Below are positions 56,001 through 63,462 of a DNA stretch of 63,462 nucleotides, piece after piece. The first letter of the stretch is position 1; every line of letters starts with the position of its first letter. The position numbers were made by a program, and so were the translations under genes. Location: assembly GCA_026770575.1 (NCBI GenBank), contig MU657166.1:305292-368753 (forward strand), in the 5' to 3' direction. Below the pieces are notes generated by a model. That model worked only from the letters and a program-made list of their open reading frames with translations, did no database searches and had not been told where the DNA came from. Source of the stretch: Pelagophyceae sp. CCMP2097. Lineage: Eukaryota; Sar; Pelagophyceae.

Positions 56001-59000
56001 GACGACCTCCGCGACCGGTGAGGACCATTCAGACGCAACGAGGGTCCCGGCTCGAGGGTCACGTTGGGGAGCGTAGGCTGTCCGTCGTGGAGACCCTCCG
56101 TGGTGTCATCGACTTACCCCTGCGCTGCGTGCGCTCGACCTCGCCGCGGTGCGACGCCGGCGCGGTGGCCGCGGCGCTGGACTCTTGTTCCTGTTTAGAC
56201 GCGTCCGTGGCGAGTTGCGTGGCTGTTGCGTCCGGCAGCGAGACGCCAATCACCAAGCTCGTCGTCGCTCTCTCCACGCTCCCCGACGCCGACGCCCGCC
56301 TCGAGAAACTCGCGCGCTTGGGCATGTGGCCCGCGCGCGACGCGGTATCGATGCAAAACGTCGCCAAGCTGGGAAAGGTGGCGAGAGCCGCGCTCGCGCC
56401 GCAGAGCGGCGACGGACAACCGCGCGCGCTGCAGAAGCTCCTGCAGGGCGGCGTCGATTCGGTCGTGGCGGCGTGTTTAGTCGCTGCGGCAGAGATTTTG
56501 TTCAAGTTGGCTCCTTCACGGGACGATGACGAGGCCCAGCAGCTCAAACTCTTCACCGCCGCCGATTGCGCTTTATCGGCAGCGCTCGCGAGCGACGCTG
56601 TGCCGGCGGCCAAGGCGGTGCTCGTGCGCTCGAGGCGAGAGTTGCGGGGCGTCGGTCTCGTCTCGAGGCGCCTCCGGGACCAGCCGCCGCGCCTCGTCTT
56701 GAAGCGCGTGCGCAAGGCGCGCCTCGGCGCCGAATCCGGGGCCGTCGACGAGGTCCGAGCCTGCGCCGCCGCCGTCGAAGCGTTGAAGGGCACTTTGGAA
56801 GGCGTCGAGGGCGTGCTCATCGGCGTCGAGGGCGTGCTCATCGCCGAGGCCGCGGGCCCGCTCTCTTTCCACAACAGCAACGAATCGCGGCCTTGTATGG
56901 ACGAGGGCGACGAGTCGTTCCTCGAGGATGCGTTGGCAGACGAGGCGGACGACGACGGGGACGACGCTGAGATTTTTGGGGCTCCGACCGAGGCGGGTGT
57001 GGCGCAAATCGTCCGGAGGGCGAGATTAGCCGCGGACACGACCTCCGGCGCCGCGACGTTGGCCGCCGGCGCGCAGGCGCGCTTTGAAATCGTGCAGGCG
57101 CTCGTGGCGACGCTCGCGTTGATAAAAGGCCCGAAGAAGCGAGTCGCGACCGCCGCCGCCCAAAACCTTTCGATGACTCTCCTCAGAGGCGCGCGCAACT
57201 GCGTCCAGGGCTGCTCGGAGCTCGGCGAAGACGATGCCGCCGACGCAATCGCCTCTCGGAGGTGCCGCGATGTGGTGGTGGGCTTGGCCGTCCGGGCCGC
57301 CCTCGTTTTCCTCGGCCCGCCCCCGGGAGACGCCCACGCGCCATTCGTCGGCGCCGACGCCGCCGCGACGCTCGCCGCGCTGGCGCTGGCGCTGCCCACG
57401 AATGGCGACGATACAAAGGCTTTGGTGCAGCACTGGGCCTGGCGGCCGAGCGCGGCCGCGCGGCCCTCTTCTGATTCGTCGACGGCTTCTGATTCGTCGA
57501 CGGCGGCGCAGTCCACGCTGCGCCGCGCCGTATTGCAAAGCTCCGACGGAGAGGGGCTGGCCGCATCGCTGGTGGCGCTGGCGGCCGAGGCGCTGCACGC
57601 CGCGGCGCGAACGGAGGACGCGAAACAGCGCGCCGCGTCCTGCGACGACGCCGCCGGCTACGCGCTGACAGCGCTGACATCGTGCGGCGCCGGCGAGGAC
57701 GTGGCGAAAATGTTCGATACTGTGGATGGTTTTTTTGAAGCCCAGATGGCTTCTCTCCGAGCCGCGGTCCGCTCGTTTCAGCCCGGCGCCGTGCGCGTCC
57801 AACCTCAGGCCAAACTCGTCGCCGAACTCGTCGCGCTCGGCTTCGCAAAACACGGCGCCGAGCGCGCCGCCGTCGCAACAAACAACGCCGGTGCGCCCCG
57901 GTACAACGGGCCAAGTCTCCCGTCTCGCTCGTCCAAAGGCGGACCGTGTAACTAGGCCTCGACTCTGGGCTGCAGTGGTGCGTGGCGCACGCAATGGACG
58001 CCGACTTCACAGCGCCGATGCCGGCGCCCAAGCCGAGGGCCGCGTCGCCGCAAGACGGAATCGCTGACGTGAAGAAAAGGCGCAAGCTCGTCCGCCGCGT
58101 CGAGAAATGCTGTTTCGCTGCCGTCGAGGCCCGCGGCGATGCGGACCAGACCCTGGCCGAGCTCTGCCGGTCTCGGCTCTCCTCGGAGGCGCCCGCCTCG
58201 GCCTCGCCTCCCGCCTCGGCCTCGCTTCTGCGACGGGCGGCCGTGGACGCGGACCGCCGCGTCGACGCGGGCCGCCACGCCGCCGCGGACCGCGACGCCA
58301 CCGACGCGACGTACGGCGCCGAGGCGTCTGGCGCCGCGACGCAGCCGTCTGCCACGGACGCTGCGCGGGAGGCTGTTTTCACGGCGGCGGTTTTCACGGC
58401 GGACGCGGCGGCTGCGCACCTCGAGTCTCTCTTCGCCGACCCTCTCGCTTTCGAGGCTTTGGAGCGCCGCCTCTTGAAAGCGACGGGCGTCGTGACTCGG
58501 TCGGCCGCGGCCGACGCGGGCGTGCTCGAGGCTGTGGCGCCTCGGCGGGGCGCGGACGCCGAGGAAGCTTCAGAGTCCCAGGCGGCGATGGACGTCCTGC
58601 GCCAAGTCGACGAGGGCCGCCTGCTGCTCGAAACGCTCCAGGGCATCTACTCCCGAGCGACGGACGCGCGTTTGCAGGACGTGGTTTGCCGAGTGGTGGC
58701 GAAACAGTGCCCCAATGTCGATCGCGCTTTCGCAAAGAAAGCAAACGAACATGCCTTTGCCATACGGCGCGTCCTCCGCGCAATCGCAAAGACCGAAGCG
58801 GCCTTTGACGCGAAGAAGCTCCTCGGCGACTTGCTAAACACGGAGCCTCCGGACGCCGCGGCAGTGCGTCTGGAATTGCGGACGATTGCGAGGAAAGAGT
58901 CCTTGGCCAGCCTCGCCCGAATCGCGCCAAAGCTCGGCGTCTCGACGGCAGAGGTCCACGCCGGTGCCTTTGGCAGCGTCGTCGACGCCGCGCTCGCTGG

Positions 59001-60758
59001 GTCGGGTGGCGCCGACGCAAACGGCGCAAACGACGACGGCGAAACCTGCGCGGCGCTCGCGGCGAAGATGGGCGACGACGACGTCCGCACCGAGCTCGCG
59101 CGCGTCTTTACGGCGCTGCGGGACTCTTCGACAGACGCGCCAAAGGCTGCGGCGCCCGGGGCATTTACCAAAGCACTTTCGCTGGTCCGCGCCCTGCTCG
59201 GAGCGGGCGTGCCGCACGCCGACCGCCTATCCAGCGCGCTCGACGCGCTCGGCTGTGACGTTGGCTCTGCGCCGCTGCTCGGTGCGGCGGCGTTCGCGTT
59301 TGATATGGGTGCCGACGGCGCCGAATACGAATCGCTCGCGGCGGGGGCGCTCGCGCGCCTCGCGCGTTTCAAGGCGCCCGCGGACGTGGGGCGGTGCGCG
59401 ACGCTGCTGGCGCACGCGCGCGGTTCGGCGGCCGACGGCGGCGCTCGAGCGGGTTCGGCGGCCGATGTTGACGGAGCGGTCGCTCGGGCGTTCGAGCGCT
59501 GCTGCGCCGACGAGTGCGCAGTCCTCGGCGCCGCGGCTGAAGACGGGTTCGCCGACGTCGCTGCCGCGGCCGTTTCGCGGGCCCGGGCGCTCCTGGCGCG
59601 CGCCGCGGGCCACGGCGGAGCCGAGGCAGCAGTCGTCGCGGAGATCAAGCGCCAGACGCGCTCCGCCGTGTCGCACGCCGGCGACGACGATGTTGCGGCG
59701 GCGGCGCGCATACAAGCGCAGGGCCTCTTCGCCGACGTCGTGCCCTGGGGGGTGGAGGACGAAGCGAGCCGCTGCGCATTTCACGTGTCGGCCGTCGCGG
59801 CGCGCGGTTGGGGCGCCGCCGCCGGGCACGAGGCGCGGCGGCGCTGCGAGGCTGGCGACGCGGCGCAGTGCACATTACTATTCGCCGACCTGCTCGCGCG
59901 GGACGCGGGCCCGAGCCAAGGCGGCAAGGCCGAGCTGTTCTGGGATTTGCTCGACGCCCTTTCCGCGCCCTTTGCCGCACAAACCGGCGACGAGCGGACG
60001 CGCGCGGCGCTGCGCGCTTTGCGCGGCGAAGGCGTGGACGCGTCGCCGGACTTTGAAAAGTGCTGGCTCTGGCTCCTTGAATCGCTCTGCGCTGGCGAAA
60101 GCGCGGGGCTCCTCGCCGTTTCGGCGCGCGGCCCGCCGCGCGGCGCGCGGCCCTCGGGCGCCGCGGAGCTCGCATTTGTAGAGGCGCTGCTGCCGGCGAG
60201 GCCTTTTGAAGCTTTCACGGTGGCCCTCAATTCGGCGCACGCGTCGACGCGATACTTTGGCGCGTCTGCTTTTGCGCAGCAGTCAGCGGCGGTGCAGGCT
60301 TCTCTCGCCTCGGCGCTCGTTTCGAGCGGCGCGCTGCTGGTGGCGCTGCGAAGCGACGCCTCTGCAGCGCACCGCGCCGTAAACTATGTCGTCGCACAAG
60401 CCCGCGCCTCACGCGGCACACACGGGCCCTTCCTGGCGTCGCCGCTCTTCGCCGTCTCGGCGCTCGTGCTCTGCGGCGCGGCGCGACACTCGCACGCAGA
60501 CTTTCTCGTCGCCGCCGACTCTGCGGCACTTTGGTTGGGAGTGAATCCAGGCCTCGCCACCGTCGACGGGGCCCTCCTCGCGTTGACGTCGCTCCTCGAG
60601 GCAGACGACGGCCGCCGAGAAGGAGGTACGTGCCCTGGACTAGTAAAATAGACGGGCTCGTCGAGGATGGACGACCAAAAGAGACCGTAGGCTGGGACCA
60701 GTGGCCGCCTCTGCGCGAGGCGGCGAAGCGCAAGCTCGAGGAGTACGTGCGCCGGTGA
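53024..60758 (+). CDS. NBAS/Sec39-like giant protein with UBA domain
   Basis: Introns seen at 53455-53523, 53678-53722, 55322-55389, 55786-55837, 56018-56076, 57891-57955 and 60626-60690 (45-69 nt), each in frame; roughly 2,250 aa. The N-terminal beta-propeller shows DELLCVVTREGGWRVSVFSW, GRLVLSSDGAVCVFDARTG and RRIVAVADSQEVRVWRLGD. A long alpha-solenoid with the Sec39 pattern follows (YKRWLPTGDDATAQWYAERA, RLIETLPASDEEE). At 57805-57995 a UBA domain interrupts it (KLVAELVALGFAKHGAERAA, then LDSGLQWCVAHAMDADF). The helical region continues to EYVRR at 60758. NBAS/Sec39/Dsl3 is part of the ER tether complex that captures Golgi-derived COPI vesicles. The first exon (53024-53350) is unresolved. 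Confidence 0.75.
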
Positions 60759-60832
60759 ATCGTCACAAAAGTACATTACACACGGAACGGGGTTCTTCAA
60801 GAGGAATGCCTGGTAGGAAATGGTAGGAAATG

Positions 60833-62848
60833 CTACGCGTCAAAGTTGACAACATACACTTGCGACGACGGCTGCCGTCGCAACGTCGGGGCCCACCGCG
60901 TGCTCTGCTGCCTCGAGCCCGTAGACGGCCGGGACGGGCCGCCCGTAAGCGGCCTGGACGACGAGTCTTGCCTCGACGTGCCCGGCCGCGAAGCTGACGT
61001 GTCGGGCCTTGAGGTCTCCGGCCTTGAAGTGTCGGGCCTCGACGTCTCCGGTCGCGAAGTGTCGGGCCTTGACGACGTCAGCCGCGACGCGGTGTACGCT
61101 TTTGAGGCGGGCCCCGGCGACGCGCGCGGCGCGGCGTCGATGGAAGTCGCCCAGGCTTGGGCTCTCGAGGCGTAGTCCGAAACGAGTAAGTCGACTAAAT
61201 CCGGGGCCTTTGGGTTGGCGAGCCGGTGCGTCGCCTGGACGATCTTGCGGTGCACCGCCGCCGGACCGAGCTCGACGACGGCGTCGTCCTTGAGCCGTAA
61301 TCGCGAGGCCTTCGCCCGCCATCTCGCAAAGGCGCCAGAGACCGAGTGGCCGTCGGTGAGTAGATCTTCCACTGCGGCGAGAAGCTTGCCGTAGAGGTGG
61401 GCTCGTAGAGAGTCGCCGACGCCGTTGAGGAGGCTCGCTCTCCGTGCGTTGGCGTCGCGCTGAGCTTTTGCCTCGAGGAAGAGTCTGGGGAAGTCTGTCC
61501 AAAAGTCAAAGTTTAGGCGGTCATAAACTCGACTCGAGTCGTGCAAGTCCTTGAGGTGCTTCTTCTGACGTTGACGCTCGGGTTTCGAGTTGCCGCGCCG
61601 AGACTTTCGGTCCCAATACTTGTTGCCGAACAAATGGCACCGCAAGTGCATCTGGAGTTGAAACAGCGGCAGGAGAAAGATGTTGTTCGAGTCGCAAAAC
61701 GCGTCAAAGTCGCGAAACGCGACGCCGTTGGAGCCCGCGGCCTCGAGATGCCTCGCTAACTGCAGAGCCTTCTTCTTCGCCGTGTTGGACGGCCCGTACC
61801 TTTCCACGACCCACTCTCGTAAATCGGCAACGTCCACCACAGCGTCTGCCCCCGGCTTGAAGCCGCGCATGGCCAGGAGGCGAAAGGCCAACCGGCGGCA
61901 GTCTGCTTGGTCGCAGAGGCATATTCGGAACATACCTTTGACAAAGCCGATGAGGTTCGTAGCTCGGTCGTCTTCGACGTCCGTCGAAAACCCGTCCGTC
62001 GAAAACGTGTCGAAGAGGCGCCTTGCCAGGGCGTCGTGCTCTCGACCGAATCTTTTCAAAAAGTCGCCGACGGTGCATCGGTTGAGCTCTGTTGGGTCCA
62101 ACCTGGCAAAGGCGTCCAACCATTGCACCCGTTCAGCATTCCCAAAGACGTACGATTCGTTAAAGGCCGAATGCGCCGCGCCGTCGTGGTCGCAATACAG
62201 CGCCCCGAGGTAGTCCGCGCGGGAGACTCGGCCCGTGAGGACGACGCCTCTCTCGTAAGCCGCCAGCTGCGCTTCCTTGAAAATCATCCGGCCGAGTCGC
62301 CACGGCAGCGATCCACCCGGCCGAAGTAAAGACGCCGGCGCCGAGTCCGAAGCGTGGTGCTCTTCTTCGACGATCCTCGCTGTCACGCAGCAGCCGAGGC
62401 CGAGGAGGAAAAAGGCTACGCCCACGCCCGCCAAAACATAAATGCCAAAGGCCTTTTTTGATGAAGTTTTCGCCACCCCGAAGCATTTCACCGCCTCTGT
62501 GGCGTTGAGCGCCGATGCGTTGAGGCACGGCTTGGTGGCGTTTGTGGCGTTGACGGTTGGCTCCTTGTAATCGGGTCGGCAAGAGTCGCAGCAATTCTCA
62601 ATCACGCTATAACCGTACGCGCTATCTTCGCAGGAAAACCCAAAGAAGAAGACCTCTGCGCACGTGTAAGACGTCGCGCCGCCCGTGTCCGCGAAAGTCA
62701 CCGCCTCGAGAGTGTCCACGCACGCCAGAGAAGACGGCGCGGGCGACGGCGCAGACGTCGGCGCGGGCGTCGGCGCCGCCGACGGCGCTGGCGTCGGGTC
62801 CGCGGCGGCGGCGCAGAGGCACGCCAGCAGCCACGTCCGCCGCGCCAT
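60833..62848 (-). CDS. Single-pass receptor-like protein with ShK-like Cys domain
   Basis: Single exon, 671 aa from ATG 62848. Signal peptide MARRTWLLACLCAAAA, a Pro/Thr/Ala stalk (TPAPSAAPTPAPTSAPSPAP), then a six-Cys module (CVDTLEAV, CAEVFFFG, CEDSAYG, CCDSC) close to ShK. N-glycosylation sites (NATNATK, NASALNAT) precede a membrane helix (GIYVLAGVGVAFFLLGLGCC). The cytosolic part has NCS/calcineurin-like helices (LDAFARLDPTELNR, FVKGMFRICLCDQADCRRLA) without clear EF-hand loops. The tail repeats SRPDTSRPETS about six times, probably phosphorylated. Not a family I can name; the closest general layout is an NADPH-oxidase or NCS-type calcium-responsive module. It converges with the NBAS-like gene (74 bp). 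Confidence 0.6.
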   Translation of the reverse strand: MARRTWLLACLCAAAADPTPAPSAAPTPAPTSAPSPAPSSLACVDTLEAVTFADTGGATSYTCAEVFFFGFSCEDSAYGYSVIENCCDSCRPDYKEPTVNATNATKPCLNASALNATEAVKCFGVAKTSSKKAFGIYVLAGVGVAFFLLGLGCCVTARIVEEEHHASDSAPASLLRPGGSLPWRLGRMIFKEAQLAAYERGVVLTGRVSRADYLGALYCDHDGAAHSAFNESYVFGNAERVQWLDAFARLDPTELNRCTVGDFLKRFGREHDALARRLFDTFSTDGFSTDVEDDRATNLIGFVKGMFRICLCDQADCRRLAFRLLAMRGFKPGADAVVDVADLREWVVERYGPSNTAKKKALQLARHLEAAGSNGVAFRDFDAFCDSNNIFLLPLFQLQMHLRCHLFGNKYWDRKSRRGNSKPERQRQKKHLKDLHDSSRVYDRLNFDFWTDFPRLFLEAKAQRDANARRASLLNGVGDSLRAHLYGKLLAAVEDLLTDGHSVSGAFARWRAKASRLRLKDDAVVELGPAAVHRKIVQATHRLANPKAPDLVDLLVSDYASRAQAWATSIDAAPRASPGPASKAYTASRLTSSRPDTSRPETSRPDTSRPETSRPDTSASRPGTSRQDSSSRPLTGGPSRPSTGSRQQSTRWAPTLRRQPSSQVYVVNFDA

Positions 62849-63293
62849 ATGTCGCGGCGGCGCTGGCGCCGGCAGCGCTTCTGAGAGTGCGATCGCAGGG
62901 CCGACGCTTTCCGGTCTCCGCTTTCCAGAAACGCTTCCCAGCCTCCGGCGCACGCACCGAGTGCTACCGCACGGCCCCAGCGCGACCGACGCGGACGGGC
63001 ATCTTCGACGGCGGACGCAACGCGCGCGAGAAATGCAAAAAGTGTCTGTTCACGACAGTCGCGGAGCGCAGTACCTTTATCGGTGACTCCGAGTCGGAGC
63101 TAGGAATTTCTAGAACTAATTCTGAGCTTGCGTGCGGCTGGCCGCAGGCATGGGTTCGTGGCATCGCGCTGCGGGGCTCGAGGCATCGGGCACTGCGCCG
63201 CCGAGGCGCGTCGCATCGAGGCACCGCGAGGGCCCGCGAGGCGCCCGGCGCATCGGAGCTCGAGTCCAGAGTTCAGAGTCCACCGGCACGACG
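62849..63293. other. Intergenic region
   Basis: No gene supported between the receptor-like gene and the WD40 gene. The sequence near 63160-63240 is rich in GAGGC words. Confidence 0.5.
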
Positions 63294-63462
63294 TTAGAGT
63301 GCGGCGTCCCAGAGCCGCGCCGTCCCGTCCTTGCTCGCCGTCGCGACGCGCTTGCCGTCGGGCGAGAACGCGCAGCACTTGACATAATCGGTGTGCCCCT
63401 CGAGCGTCGCCTGCAGCGCGCCCGTCTCGGCGTCCCAGAGCCGCGCCGTCTTGTCGTAGCTC
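63294..63462 (-). CDS. WD40-repeat protein, C-terminal end
   Basis: Runs off the window. The visible part reads [31 protein letters not shown] and [11 protein letters not shown] before the stop: two WD40 repeats. The last repeat and ending resemble the broken WD40 gene at 12922, so these are members of one expanded family. Confidence 0.8.
   Translation of the reverse strand, partial: SYDKTARLWDAETGALQATLEGHTDYVKCCAFSPDGKRVATASKDGTARLWDAAL

Noticed and set aside
57183..58646. Long minus-strand open frame opposite the NBAS-like gene (and similar ones, e.g. 221-1546, 38062-39987 plus)
   Set aside because: GC-rich coding DNA leaves long antisense frames; composition is Arg/Ser/Ala-rich with no motifs, while the other strand shows conserved families.

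Overview
The window is nuclear DNA from a GC-rich, gene-dense unicellular eukaryote. Almost every gene is split by very short introns (about 41 to 190 nt, mostly 45 to 100). Acceptors usually read YAG|GT or YAG|GC, and donors are mostly GTGCGT or GTGAGT. Cytosolic ribosomal protein uS11, ER/COPII cargo receptors, JmjC and HDAC chromatin enzymes, mitochondrial presequences and WD40 family copies all fit a eukaryotic alga. Gene style and composition recall pelagophyte stramenopiles such as Aureococcus. That placement is inference: no marker gene here proves it.

Layout. 0-9.2 kb: a palindromic repeat, a secreted SGNH-like protein, a block of dispersed repeats with a nested MITE, then a large minus-strand C2/membrane/PH gene with minisatellites in its 5' introns. 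9.5-24.6 kb: small secreted protein, ERGIC-type cargo receptor, 2OG-Fe(II) oxygenase, broken WD40 gene, amidohydrolase, ubiquitin-like-domain protein, putative myristoylated protein, KDM2-like JmjC demethylase, bestrophin and a shortened acyl-CoA synthetase-like gene. 24.7-28.2 kb: a decayed Ty1/copia element, an assembly gap of 334 N and a 79-bp tandem repeat. 28.7-33.6 kb: organellar DEAD-box helicase, an atypical zinc-cluster/HNH-like gene, more repeats. 33.7-45.3 kb: GST-NDPK fusion, uS11 with a 39-nt homopolymer before its start, a stathmin-like repeat protein, a TMX-like ER thioredoxin, a CCCH/F-box protein and TatD. 45.4-63.4 kb: class II HDAC/acetylpolyamine amidohydrolase, BCKDH E1-alpha, VIT/CCC1 transporter, OSCA/CSC1 channel, a giant NBAS/Sec39-like protein with a UBA domain, a single-pass receptor-like protein and the end of another WD40 gene.

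No operons are expected or seen; neighbours are divergent, convergent or tandem with about 75-250 bp between them. Several gene products share compartments: ERGIC receptor, NBAS/Sec39 and TMX in the early secretory pathway; BCKDH E1-alpha, the acyl-CoA synthetase-like protein and the DEAD helicase probably in mitochondria or plastid; JmjC and HDAC on chromatin or acetylated substrates; bestrophin, OSCA and VIT as ion transporters.

Exon boundaries were set by hand from splice signals, frame and family similarity. Where exon lengths sum to whole codons without internal stops, I regard the model as good. N-termini of the C2 and NBAS genes, and some TatD and acyl-CoA synthetase exons, remain unresolved.
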